A stretch of DNA of 39,402 bases from Solibacillus sp. FSL R7-0668 (GTDB lineage: Bacteria; Bacillota; Bacilli; Bacillales_A; Planococcaceae): positions 1 through 39,402 of the forward strand of contig NZ_JBBOUU010000004.1 in the NCBI RefSeq assembly GCF_038006205.1. The letters run 5' to 3'. A program made the translations under genes and the position numbers. The notes beneath the pieces were generated by a model. That model searched no databases and was not told the origin of the DNA. It saw only the letters and a list, made by a program, of their open reading frames with translations. Below, piece after piece: positions 8,324-16,723 of this stretch (its first letter is position 1; each line of letters starts with the position of its first letter).

Positions 8324-8725
8324 ATGCCTTACATCGACTACGATTTTTATACAAATGATTTTAAAGGCGTGCCTCTTGACGAGGACGTCTTTTCTTCTTT
8401 GGCCGGTCGTGTCAGCGATCTAATCGACATCGCCACAAATTATAAAATTGAAGCAATCGGTTTTGAGAAATTGCCTCCATTAATCCAATTACGCATAAAA
8501 AAGGCTACAGCTGCACAATTAGAATACATTCATGTAAATGGTGGTATCGAGGCTACGCAGTCACAGGAGATGCAACAAGCGTCAATCGGGCGATTTAGTT
8601 ACAGTAAATCCACATCAAAAGCACAGAACGCAAATGCGTCTACACACCAAACAATATGCCCTGCTGCAAGTGATTATTTACGGTCTACCGGGCTGTTATT
8701 TTCGGGAGTTGCTACGTATGGTTAA
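8324..8725 (+). CDS. Head-tail connector protein
   Basis: A 133-residue protein starting PYIDYDFYTNDFKG with a helical body (LAGRVSDLIDIATNYKI, then IQLRIKKATAAQLEYI), the pattern of the gp6/gp15-type connector that forms a ring under the portal. The Ser/Gln-rich C-terminal third is typical and probably flexible. It overlaps the following minor capsid gene by 8 nt. Confidence 0.75.
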   Translation: MPYIDYDFYTNDFKGVPLDEDVFSSLAGRVSDLIDIATNYKIEAIGFEKLPPLIQLRIKKATAAQLEYIHVNGGIEATQSQEMQQASIGRFSYSKSTSKAQNANASTHQTICPAASDYLRSTGLLFSGVATYG

Positions 8726-9062
8726 ACCAATTCCGCGTAGTTTGCTACCCGATACAGTTGTTTATCGCGAGAAAAATGATGATGGCGGCTTTTATGGTGG
8801 CGATTATAAAAATGATGTAACACTCTCTTATGTACGTGTAGATGAGCTATCGGCACATGAACTATCACAGTTAACTGATGGGGAAAAGTACAGTCATTTG
8901 CTCTTTTTTGATGCGGTTAATAGTGTGGCCAGCGCACCATTTGAGTTTAAAGTAAACTCTCAAGTGGATTTTAAAGGGCAAACATTAACCGTACAAAAAG
9001 CGATTCCGTGCTATACGTTTTTCGGGAAATTACATCACTGGGAAATAGAGGTGGGCACATGA
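8718..9062 (+). CDS. Minor capsid protein 1 / head-closure protein
   Basis: A 114-residue beta-rich protein (PIPRSLLPDTVVYREKNDD..., ending GKLHHWEIEVGT) fitting the Minor_capsid_1 family found between connector and tail-completion genes. The start ATG at 8718 lies inside the previous gene and has GGGAG upstream. The stop TGA overlaps the next start (ATGA). A long upstream extension of this frame lies inside the connector gene and is not used. Confidence 0.75.
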   Translation: MVKPIPRSLLPDTVVYREKNDDGGFYGGDYKNDVTLSYVRVDELSAHELSQLTDGEKYSHLLFFDAVNSVASAPFEFKVNSQVDFKGQTLTVQKAIPCYTFFGKLHHWEIEVGT

Positions 9063-9421
9063 TTAACGCAAGGTTCGATGTTAACTTAGATGTTAATAAT
9101 ATTGGCGCTCGTCACGACAGAGCTAAGGGACGTGCTCAATTTGAATTAGATCAGCAGATTTTAAAGGATAGTAATAACTTTATCCCTAAAGATACAGGTA
9201 ATCTTGAGCGCAGTGGTGTGATGCATACTAACCCCGGTAGTGGATTTGTCGAGTGGCAAACACCATATGCTCGTAGGTTATATTACAATCCCCAATATAA
9301 TTTTAGTAAAGATAGCAATCCGATGGCGCAAGGGCTTTGGTATGAGGCAGCGAAAGCAATCAATGGTCAAGCTTGGGCGGCATTAGCCAAGCGCACATAC
9401 GGGCGTTATTTTGGAGGGTAG
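9059..9421 (+). CDS. Minor capsid protein 2 / tail completion protein
   Basis: A 120-residue protein of the Minor_capsid_2 type, recognised by FIPKDTGNLERSG (about 40-52) and WQTPYARRLYYNP (about 64-76), features shared with HK97-gp10-like head-tail joining proteins. The start is the ATG at 9059 that overlaps the previous stop; its ribosome site is GAGGTG. It acts at the head-tail interface. Confidence 0.8.
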   Translation: MINARFDVNLDVNNIGARHDRAKGRAQFELDQQILKDSNNFIPKDTGNLERSGVMHTNPGSGFVEWQTPYARRLYYNPQYNFSKDSNPMAQGLWYEAAKAINGQAWAALAKRTYGRYFGG

Positions 9422-9424
9422 CCG

Positions 9425-9805
9425 ATGCAAATATTAACGGATGTAATGACGGTGATCCAATCATTAAATTTAGGGGCATCTATTAAAAGTCCATCTCTAG
9501 TCGCTGGTCAAAATAGCATTGCTGCACGTACCACGCCAACAGCACCGACCGAGTATATTGCGGGCTTTACGTATCCAATCGGTGTACAGGTGCTCACGCA
9601 GTTTTCAGACAAACAAGCACCTACCTCGTTAAACGCTTGTTACGCTATCGTAGACGCGTTAAACAGCAAAGAGAGTGTTTTACCTATTAAAACTTATAAA
9701 TGCATATCGGCACGCTGTACAACGCTACCACAGTACGTAGAGACGGACAGTCAAGGGCGCCATGTATATACGGCGCTCTTGACTTTTGAAATAGAAATTA
9801 TTTAA
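9425..9805 (+). CDS. Minor capsid protein 3 / tail terminator
   Basis: A 126-residue protein of the Minor_capsid_3 kind, expected to cap the tail tube and bind the head connector. Helical N-terminus (MQILTDVMTVIQSLN) and beta-rich C-terminus ending in TALLTFEIEII fit tail-terminator folds. It is placed directly before the tail tube gene and starts 4 bp after the previous stop. Confidence 0.75.
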   Translation: MQILTDVMTVIQSLNLGASIKSPSLVAGQNSIAARTTPTAPTEYIAGFTYPIGVQVLTQFSDKQAPTSLNACYAIVDALNSKESVLPIKTYKCISARCTTLPQYVETDSQGRHVYTALLTFEIEII

Positions 9806-9817
9806 GGAGTGATTTAT

Positions 9818-10267
9818 ATGGGATTCGCATTAATGAATGACCAAAAGTTTGAAATTAATATTACACCAGGAGAGGCAGAGCCAACATGGGCGCAGCTTGC
9901 CAAGGGTATCATGAACGCCGAGCCATCAACAAACGAGGAAATTGACCAAACGGTATATTTTGACTCATCGGGCTTTAAAGAATCGGATGTAACAGGTATG
10001 CAGTTAGTGCAAGCATTTACCGGCCATCGCTATTATGGGGATGAGGCGCAGGATTATATTTTTAGTAAAATGCTTGAATTAGGTGCTGGGCGCCGCACAA
10101 CGTTTAAATATACAGAGCCTGATGGCGGTGTATTTACAGGCCCTATCACAATCGCCAATATTCAGCCGCCATCTGGTGATGCTGGAACAAAGGGCGAAAT
10201 TGCTTTCGAGATCCACTATAATGGTAAGCCGGAGTATACAGTACCACCGGTAGTACCAGGACCATAA
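9818..10267 (+). CDS. Major tail (tube) protein
   Basis: A 149-residue tail tube subunit. The start ATG at 9818 is 9 nt from AAGGAG. The beta-rich sequence with GHRYYGDEAQDYIFSKM and the GPITIANIQPPSGDAGTKGEIAFEIHYNGKP end region matches short Firmicutes tube proteins. Position between tail terminator and tail chaperones supports this. Confidence 0.85.
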   Translation: MGFALMNDQKFEINITPGEAEPTWAQLAKGIMNAEPSTNEEIDQTVYFDSSGFKESDVTGMQLVQAFTGHRYYGDEAQDYIFSKMLELGAGRRTTFKYTEPDGGVFTGPITIANIQPPSGDAGTKGEIAFEIHYNGKPEYTVPPVVPGP

Positions 10268-10289
10268 AAAGAAACGGGGTATTTAATTT

Positions 10290-10676
10290 ATGACAGTTAA
10301 AAAGTTTACATTTGGCAAAGTAGTAGAACCTGTTGAAATTGGTAGTAAAAAGTATGAGGTCGATTTTTCGGATACGACCATTGAAAAACGCGATGAAGTT
10401 TTAACTAAGTGGCAGAAGGAATATGCGGAATTTACTGATCTCGATATTGAAAAATTAGACATCAACGACCAACGCATGAAGCTCTCTCATTTACGCGAAA
10501 TCATGCGAGAATTTGTCGAAACGGTAATTGGAGAAAATACATTTGATGAACTGTATGAAATGTCAGGAAAATCTACTATCAATTTACTTGAATTGGTGCA
10601 ATTCTTAATGGAATTTATTGCTGAAAAGTCCAATAAATCAGCGGATGCAGTACGCTCAAAATACGTAAAAAAGTAG
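10290..10676 (+). CDS. Tail assembly chaperone (G-like)
   Basis: A 128-residue, largely helical protein with a short beta-rich N-terminus (TVKKFTFGKVVEPVEIGSKKYEVDF). Position between the tube and a Gp15-like protein marks it as the first tail chaperone, which coats the tape measure during tail assembly. The ribosome site is weak. It ends at TAG immediately after an A6G heptamer (10667-10673), a possible frameshift site towards the next reading frame. Confidence 0.75.
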   Translation: MTVKKFTFGKVVEPVEIGSKKYEVDFSDTTIEKRDEVLTKWQKEYAEFTDLDIEKLDINDQRMKLSHLREIMREFVETVIGENTFDELYEMSGKSTINLLELVQFLMEFIAEKSNKSADAVRSKYVKK

Positions 10677-10683
10677 TGGTGGC

Positions 10684-11304
10684 ATGTTAAGGCTAACGCA
10701 GCAGTTAGACACTGAATTTGATTATAATGGGAATTTTTTACCTTTAAATTTGGCTTTTGACAACATTTTACGGCTGTTTGATCTATTTGCAGACAAGACT
10801 ATTCGGGCTGATTGGAAGGTCGATATCGCTTGTGAAATGTTAATAAACGAATATGAAATTGTGAAAGAAGCAGACATTTACGAAAAAAATGAGCTGCTTC
10901 TTTTTATTTTGAAAGAATTTATCCAACTGGATCTATCTGAAGAAAAATCGAGTGATGGAGAAGGTGCAAGTACACGCTCGTTCGACTTTGAAAAAGATGC
11001 GGGCATGATCTACGCATCTTTTATGAGTGTTTACAATATGGATTTGTTTGAACAGCAAGGTAAATTACACTTTTTAAAATTTATGCAGTTACTCGAGCAC
11101 ATTGATGATAATTCGAAAATAAAAGAGGTTATCCGCATCCGCACCGAGCCGTTACCAAAGCCAGACAAGCACAACAAAGCCGAGCGTGAGCGATTGCAAA
11201 AACTTAAATCTATGTATTCGCTCGAAAAGGATATGACTGAAGAAGAGCAGCAAGAAAAATTAAGTCAGCAGTTTAATCAACTAGGCTCCTTCTTTGGTAA
11301 ATAA
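10684..11304 (+). CDS. Gp15-family tail chaperone (GT-like)
   Basis: A 206-residue protein of the phage Gp15 family: YNGNFLPLNLAFDNILRLFDLFAD at the start, KLHFLKFMQLLEHI and IKEVIRIRTEPLPKPDKHN in the last third. It is the expected second tail chaperone. The ATG at 10684 is 7 bp after the previous stop and has only a poor GGTGG ribosome site, so coupled translation or frameshifting from the first chaperone is plausible. The C-terminus is charged and helical. Confidence 0.8.
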   Translation: MLRLTQQLDTEFDYNGNFLPLNLAFDNILRLFDLFADKTIRADWKVDIACEMLINEYEIVKEADIYEKNELLLFILKEFIQLDLSEEKSSDGEGASTRSFDFEKDAGMIYASFMSVYNMDLFEQQGKLHFLKFMQLLEHIDDNSKIKEVIRIRTEPLPKPDKHNKAERERLQKLKSMYSLEKDMTEEEQQEKLSQQFNQLGSFFGK

Positions 11305-11319
11305 GGAGGTGAGCAGTAC

Positions 11320-14163
11320 ATGGCAGACGGCAGTATTCGCATTGATACGAGAATTGAAGATAATAACGTCACGCGGGAATTACGAGCATTACAAAATGAA
11401 ATGAAGGCCGTTACGAACGAAATGAAGCGCGCGCACTTGCAAGCAATGTTACCATTTAAGCGCGAAATGATGGCAACTGAAATCGAAATGAAGAGAATGA
11501 AGATGACCATGCAATACGCGAACGAGCGCGCCATGATGCCATTCAAACGGCAAGCAATGGAGACGAAACTTGAAATGTTTAGGTTGGCGCAAAGTATGGG
11601 GTCATATGCAGGCTCTACGCAGGATTTTATGGGTCAAGTGCAAGCGCTGGGCGCGCAGCAAAAGAAAACCAATGACCAAATGATTAACGCGAACCGTATG
11701 CTAGGCATGTCAATCATCCAAACTGCCGGGCAAATGATGAATATGACTACACAGGCGCAACGGATTAGTGAAAACTACACACGCATGGCCAATCCTATGT
11801 ACCGTGTTAACGCCGCTGGTTTAGCCGTAGCCGATACACTAAACCGTATTGCAAATAACGGTGATGCGAGTGTACTAGCGTTACGTATGTTAGGGCCTAA
11901 CGCGAGTATGAAGCAATTGAATGACATGGTAATGATGATTAACCAAGGTTTAATGCGTTTTCAAATGGTCGCGATGGCAGCGGCGGTTACGAGTGTATTA
12001 GTTTACGGTACCATGCACAAGGCGGCGATGGATGCCAATGAAGGTTATAAAAAATCTTTTGAGGATATGACAGCGGCGTTAAAAAAAGCGATGAAACCAC
12101 TAATTGATGTATTTGCAATGGTCATGATACCGATTTTTAACATGATCACAGCAGTAGCGCAATGGGTGTCGGCTTTTAGCGAGGCACATCCAACTATTGC
12201 AAAAGTGGTCGCAGGTATTTTACTGCTTATACCAGCACTCACCTTATTATTATCTCCATTAGCGATTGGTATAGGGCTAATAGCTGGTATGCAAGCGGCG
12301 TGGGCATCCGTATGGATGCTGATTGGTCCGCTTGTTACGGGTTTAGCCGCCATGTCAGCTACCGTTTGGGTGGTAGCTGCTGCGATAACGGGTTTAGTAG
12401 CTGGATTGATTTATTTATGGAATAACCACGAAGGTTTCAAAAACGCCGTTATTGCTGGGTGGGAAATGATTAAATCGGCAGTACAAACGGCAGTCGCATT
12501 TATTAGTAGCGCTCTAGATAAATTATCGGAAGTCTTTAAACAAGTTAAAAATGCTTTTATCACAGCGTTTGCTACTGGCGACTGGAGTCAAATCACTGGA
12601 TATTTTGCTCAATTAATACCATCGATTATTGCTTTGCTTGTCGGTGGGATACCTGGGTTATTAATCACAGCAGCGCGTTTTATCCCCGCTATATCCGAAG
12701 GGATGTTAGGAAATAGCGCTAGTTTAGCAGAAACAATAACAACGATATTTACAACGTTAACAACTTTTATAGCTACCTATCTACCTATTTTCATCCAGCA
12801 AGGTATTGAAGTTATAAATAATATTATCACCGGTCTAGTAACAGCTTTACCGATTTTGGTAGAGAGCTTTGTAATGATCATTACTCAAGTGGTTGGTATT
12901 ATCACAGCATTGTTACCGACTGTTTTGCAAAGCGGCATCCTGATTTTACAAGCGATCATTGACGGCATTTTAACATTACTACCTACCTTACTCGATGTAG
13001 CTTTGACGTTAATTACATCCATTATCACGATTTTATCTGAAAATCTACCAATGATTTTAGATGCTGGTATACAAATTTTAACCACATTAATTGAGGGTAT
13101 TGCCCAAATCATCCCACAATTAATTGAGACGGCTATCCAATTAATAACTACAGTTGTTGAAACATTGACTGAAATGTTACCAGACATTTTAAACGCTGGT
13201 ATCGAAATTTTAATGGCACTAATTGACGGCATCATTGAAACATTGCCGAAATTAGTAGAGACGGCGCTTTTACTATTAACAACAGTTGTAGATTTATTGA
13301 TTGATAATTTACCAATGATTTTAGATGCAGGGATCGAGATTTTATTAGCATTAGTAAGTGGAATCGTTGAAACGCTACCGAAGTTAATCGATTGTGCCGT
13401 TATGTTGATCGTTAAAGCGGCAGACATATTAATAAAAAATTTACCGAAAATAGTCGATGCGGGCGTAAAATTATTACTTGCGTTGATTGACGGTATTGTG
13501 AAAATTTTACCCAAACTTATTACGTGCGCTATAGATTTAATTGTAAAAGTAGCAAAAACGTTAATTGATAATCTCCCTAAAATCCTAAGTGCTGGTAAAG
13601 ATTTAGTGTTAGCTTTGATTAGCGGTATTATCTCGCTCGCGTCTAAACTTGGGACAGAAGTAAAAACAAATATTGTACCTAAAATCATTGACGCTATAAA
13701 GGAAATAGATTTATTTGAAATCGGTAAAGATATTATAAGGGGTTTAATAAACGGTATAGGCTCAATGGCATCGGCTGTTTGGAAAAAAGCGAAGTCAATT
13801 GCTGATGGAATTGGGGATACGATTAAGGGTGCTCTTAAAATTCACTCACCCAGTCGCCTAACAACCGATTTGGGTGAATTTACCGGGGAAGGCATGGAAG
13901 TGGGCCTTGATAACACTGTTAAACGCATCACAGCCGCAGCGCATCGAGTGGCACAAGCAGCAGTACCGAAAATGGCGACAGCGACAGGCAATACAACGAA
14001 CACCTATAATAATTATGTTGGTAACAATGGCATGCCATCTATCGAACCGGCGCCAGTTATTTTAGATGGTCAAAAAATCGGCGAAATTGTATTTAATACA
14101 GTGTCCCGTAAACAAGCAAGTGCTACATCAGTAGCTGCGTTAATGCGAGGTGTTACAATTTGA
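11320..14163 (+). CDS. Tail tape measure protein
   Basis: A 947-residue protein that sets tail length and is released on DNA ejection. Methionine- and charge-rich coiled coil at the N-terminus (1-115), a hydrophobic domain with probable membrane segments (about 225-360), then five units of a 44-residue amphipathic repeat (starting near residues 576, 620, 664, 708 and 752; consensus LPxILDAGIxILxALIDGI, then xxxLPKLIExAxxLI). The C-terminus carries the SPSRLTxxxGEFTGEGMxxGL motif usual in tape measures. It has an AAGGAGG-type ribosome site and ends overlapping the Dit start. Confidence 0.95.
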   Translation: MADGSIRIDTRIEDNNVTRELRALQNEMKAVTNEMKRAHLQAMLPFKREMMATEIEMKRMKMTMQYANERAMMPFKRQAMETKLEMFRLAQSMGSYAGSTQDFMGQVQALGAQQKKTNDQMINANRMLGMSIIQTAGQMMNMTTQAQRISENYTRMANPMYRVNAAGLAVADTLNRIANNGDASVLALRMLGPNASMKQLNDMVMMINQGLMRFQMVAMAAAVTSVLVYGTMHKAAMDANEGYKKSFEDMTAALKKAMKPLIDVFAMVMIPIFNMITAVAQWVSAFSEAHPTIAKVVAGILLLIPALTLLLSPLAIGIGLIAGMQAAWASVWMLIGPLVTGLAAMSATVWVVAAAITGLVAGLIYLWNNHEGFKNAVIAGWEMIKSAVQTAVAFISSALDKLSEVFKQVKNAFITAFATGDWSQITGYFAQLIPSIIALLVGGIPGLLITAARFIPAISEGMLGNSASLAETITTIFTTLTTFIATYLPIFIQQGIEVINNIITGLVTALPILVESFVMIITQVVGIITALLPTVLQSGILILQAIIDGILTLLPTLLDVALTLITSIITILSENLPMILDAGIQILTTLIEGIAQIIPQLIETAIQLITTVVETLTEMLPDILNAGIEILMALIDGIIETLPKLVETALLLLTTVVDLLIDNLPMILDAGIEILLALVSGIVETLPKLIDCAVMLIVKAADILIKNLPKIVDAGVKLLLALIDGIVKILPKLITCAIDLIVKVAKTLIDNLPKILSAGKDLVLALISGIISLASKLGTEVKTNIVPKIIDAIKEIDLFEIGKDIIRGLINGIGSMASAVWKKAKSIADGIGDTIKGALKIHSPSRLTTDLGEFTGEGMEVGLDNTVKRITAAAHRVAQAAVPKMATATGNTTNTYNNYVGNNGMPSIEPAPVILDGQKIGEIVFNTVSRKQASATSVAALMRGVTI
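13045..13638 (+). repeat. 132-bp coding repeats in the tape measure gene
   Basis: Five diverged units at exact 132-bp spacing begin at 13045, 13177, 13309, 13441 and 13573 (the last partial). Each encodes 44 residues made of two similar 22-residue halves. Such units can be gained or lost and so change tail length. Confidence 0.8.
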
Positions 14164-14972
14164 CATTAATCATCATTAAACAAGATGGCACGCGCTATAA
14201 TTTGCGTGAGCTGGGCATACGAGTTATTGACTTTGAGCCTGAATCACTAGAGGTCGTTAATGCGGTACAAGAAATCGAGGGCGGCGGATACGTTGTAACC
14301 AATAGTGGATATGGCGTCCGCCGATTGCACGCTACTTTACAAATTAAAGGTTACGATATGACAGACTACGCCCTATTTAGAGCAGAGGTATTTGCACTCT
14401 TCGTGGGATTGGAGTCGTTTTACGTAATTGACGAAAAGGTAGCAAGTAGGCGTTGGCACGTTAAGCCTGATGGTAAATTTTCGATCTCTCGCAAAAATAC
14501 CAATGGCACTTTTGATATTACTTGGCTTTGTGTCAATAAATACGCCGAATCTATCGCTACGACAAGCTCATTTAAAGAGTGGGATGCGGATGTTTGGTCA
14601 TGGGACGGTACAATTGATTGGGATGAGGATTTGCAATATGTTTTTAACACTAATCAATTTGTTGTTAATAATTTGGGTAACGCCCCAATTGATCCGTGCG
14701 AAAATGAGCTTGAAATTGTCATAAAAGCAACGGCAGCTAGCTATTTACAAATTGTTAATAGTACAACGGGTGAAACGTATCGATTTAACGGCACGTTAAG
14801 TACAAATGACACATTAACCATCCGAGGTATCCAAACGTTTAAAAACGGTGTCAGCTCGTTTAAATTTACCAATCACGCGCTTATCTCTTTAAAAGATGGA
14901 CTTAATAATTTTGTTATCACAGGCGGTACTATCCATAGTATCGCTTTTAATTTTAGATTTTTATATAAGTAA
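14160..14972 (+). CDS. Distal tail protein (Dit, Sipho_tail)
   Basis: A 270-residue baseplate hub protein that forms the ring at the tail tip. The N-terminal domain (GTRYNLRELGIRVIDFEPES, then GYGVRRLHATLQIKG, then YDMTDYALFRAEVFAL) is typical of the Sipho_tail family, with a C-terminal galectin-like domain after about 150. The start is TTG at 14160, overlapping the tape measure stop, with GAGGTG upstream. In related phages the next gene is Tal; here three other genes come first. Confidence 0.88.
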   Translation: MTLIIIKQDGTRYNLRELGIRVIDFEPESLEVVNAVQEIEGGGYVVTNSGYGVRRLHATLQIKGYDMTDYALFRAEVFALFVGLESFYVIDEKVASRRWHVKPDGKFSISRKNTNGTFDITWLCVNKYAESIATTSSFKEWDADVWSWDGTIDWDEDLQYVFNTNQFVVNNLGNAPIDPCENELEIVIKATAASYLQIVNSTTGETYRFNGTLSTNDTLTIRGIQTFKNGVSSFKFTNHALISLKDGLNNFVITGGTIHSIAFNFRFLYK

Positions 14973-14985
14973 GGAAGGTGGATAT

Positions 14986-16140
14986 ATGACTGAAGTTTTG
15001 TATAATATCAGCTCTCCAGTTGACCGTCATAATCGTAATGTTATCAATGTAACGTATGCTGATATTTTGTCTCGTTTTAATAACATACAGAAACAGATAA
15101 ACTTTTTAGCAGGGGGCAATGAAGTAGATGCATTAATCCAACGAATTACCGATACGTTAAACAACGCAGATGTTACTTTAACAGATTTACAAGGTGCATT
15201 AAATGATGCTACACAATTAATTGACGTGATGACAGCAGCTACTACAGACGCAACCAATGCGGCGGGGGCAGCTAATCAAGCAACGGGTACAGCAGTGCAA
15301 ATTATTGCAGAGTTAACTTTATTGCAAACGGATTTAGAGCAATTACAAGCAACTTTAACTCAAAGCATCGCTGGCGCTAATCAAGCAACTACCAATGCCA
15401 ATACCGCAACGGATAATGCTAATCAGGCTACTCAAGCTACTCAGCAAGCTACAACGGGTGCAAATAACGCCGCTAGCCGTGCTAATACTGCAGCGGATGC
15501 TATTGAGGGGTGGGGGCAAGCTACACCATATCAAAGTGGCTCTTATAGTCGCAATAATGTGGTGACCTACAAAGGGAGTACGTACCAATCCTTGGTGGAT
15601 GACAATACCTCTTTACCTACCGATAACACAAAATGGATTGTGCTAGCGCGTAAAGGTTTGGACGGTCAAGGTGCTGTACAAACAGTTAATAGTAGGTTAC
15701 CTGACGGGGATGGTGATGTTAAGGTTGGTATTGCAGACATTAACGGGCTACAAGACTCATTAAATAGCAAGGCTAGTAATACAAATCTGACAGAGCTTGA
15801 ACGGGTAGTTACTACGCATTTGGACGAATTCGTACAGAATTTAAGCGGTAACGGATATCAAAAATTACCTAACGGTCTGATTTTGCAATGGTTGACTATA
15901 CCGGCTGGATTTACAACTAATGCAGGTGGTGCTTATACAACCTTCTTACCCGTGTCGTTTACGCAACAATCTTTAGTGGTTTTTGCTCAAAGTAATTCCA
16001 TTAATTATACTAGTGAAGAACGTGTGATTGGTGCGAGCTTCAATCCCACGACTCCATTGTCTACTATCGGAATTTATACAAATAACGAAGGTGCAAAAGT
16101 CTATCCACACGATGTCATGATTTTTGCGTTAGGGGTGTAA
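14986..16140 (+). CDS. Tail fibre / receptor-binding protein
   Basis: A 384-residue fibre. The N-terminal region leads into a long Ala/Thr/Asn-rich coiled coil (about 45-180, repeats such as ANQATTNANTATDNANQA). A carbohydrate-binding module of the chitin-binding (CBM5/12) type follows (about 185-225, YQSGSYSRNNVVTYKGSTYQ, then NTKWIVL). The C-terminal about 90 residues (LPNGLILQWLTIPAG to DVMIFALGV) resemble the gp53-like tail-fibre tip. The start is the ATG at 14986 with AAGGAAGGTGG. It probably contacts the host wall. Its place between Dit and Tal is unusual. Confidence 0.85.
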   Translation: MTEVLYNISSPVDRHNRNVINVTYADILSRFNNIQKQINFLAGGNEVDALIQRITDTLNNADVTLTDLQGALNDATQLIDVMTAATTDATNAAGAANQATGTAVQIIAELTLLQTDLEQLQATLTQSIAGANQATTNANTATDNANQATQATQQATTGANNAASRANTAADAIEGWGQATPYQSGSYSRNNVVTYKGSTYQSLVDDNTSLPTDNTKWIVLARKGLDGQGAVQTVNSRLPDGDGDVKVGIADINGLQDSLNSKASNTNLTELERVVTTHLDEFVQNLSGNGYQKLPNGLILQWLTIPAGFTTNAGGAYTTFLPVSFTQQSLVVFAQSNSINYTSEERVIGASFNPTTPLSTIGIYTNNEGAKVYPHDVMIFALGV

Positions 16141-16146
16141 GTAATT

Positions 16147-16476
16147 ATGGTTAAAAAATACGTGGTTTTAAATAACGATAACACTGTCAACGGGTTTTAT
16201 AACGATGATATAAACAAGATACCGACTGATGCAATTGAGATTAGTGAAGAGTTGCACCAACAATATTACAACTTCAATGCTTACAAAAAAGTATTAGTTA
16301 ACGGTGAGTGGATTGAAGGATTAACGCAAGAGGAAATCGATGATTTTAACGCTAATAATCCGATAATACAACCAAGTGAATTAGAATTATTGAAGCAACA
16401 ATTAACTTCACAGCAAGCAATTATAGATGAATTACTTTTCGAAGTAATCCCATCATTATTACCAACTACAGATTAG
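16147..16476 (+). CDS. XkdW/YorD-like small tail protein
   Basis: A 109-residue protein starting KKYVVLNNDNTVNGFYNDDI with NGEWIEGLTQEEIDD in the middle and a coiled-coil C-terminus (about 75-100). This is the pattern of XkdW/YorD-type proteins that follow fibre genes in Bacillus phages, where they may assist fibre assembly. It starts 7 bp after the fibre stop. Confidence 0.7.
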   Translation: MVKKYVVLNNDNTVNGFYNDDINKIPTDAIEISEELHQQYYNFNAYKKVLVNGEWIEGLTQEEIDDFNANNPIIQPSELELLKQQLTSQQAIIDELLFEVIPSLLPTTD

Positions 16477-16489
16477 GAGATGATTTAAT

Positions 16490-16645
16490 ATGGCAGCATA
16501 TTTTGCACAATCAATTATCGATGGACGTGACTACAACTCTATTTTCAAGGTGAGCGTATACAAACGATACCAATATGCTACGGACGTAATTTTAGAGCTT
16601 GAGGGATACGGTGATTTAATTCCTGATAGCCGTAAAAACAAATAA
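16490..16645 (+). CDS. CD1375/XkdX-like very small tail protein
   Basis: A 51-residue gene (MAAYFAQSIIDGRDYNSIFK..., ending GYGDLIPDSRKNK) with a strong AGGAGATG ribosome site. Tiny proteins that begin MxxYFAxxIxDG occur after XkdW-like genes in many Firmicutes phages and are named CD1375-like or XkdX-like. Function unknown, probably tail related. It is followed by a terminator. Confidence 0.7.
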   Translation: MAAYFAQSIIDGRDYNSIFKVSVYKRYQYATDVILELEGYGDLIPDSRKNK

Positions 16646-16670
16646 ACAATCGTTCCAAAATGCGTAGTAA

Positions 16671-16702
16671 CTGCTAGTCTTAATGATTAGCAGATTTTTA
16701 TT
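16671..16702 (+). terminator. Terminator inside the tail operon
   Basis: A 9-bp stem with one G-U pair (16671-16679 with 16685-16693) and a 5-nt loop, followed by ATTTTTATT. It lies between the fibre cluster and Tal, so Tal would be expressed at a lower level or from antiterminated transcripts. Confidence 0.7.
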
Positions 16703-16723
16703 ATAAAAAGAAGGTGATACAAC

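Noticed and set aside
12885-13688. A 267-codon open frame on the minus strand
   Set aside because: It is the antisense shadow of the repetitive tape measure sequence, with low-complexity Ile/Asn/Ser composition and no ribosome site.
16313-16327. A 15-bp stretch in the XkdW-like gene, GGTGAGTGGATTGAA, also looks like the 3' part of a type I-C CRISPR repeat
   Set aside because: It encodes the conserved NGEWIEG segment of the protein, has no pairing 5' stem, no promoter and no terminator. It is a coding coincidence, and a caution for the candidate at 21544.
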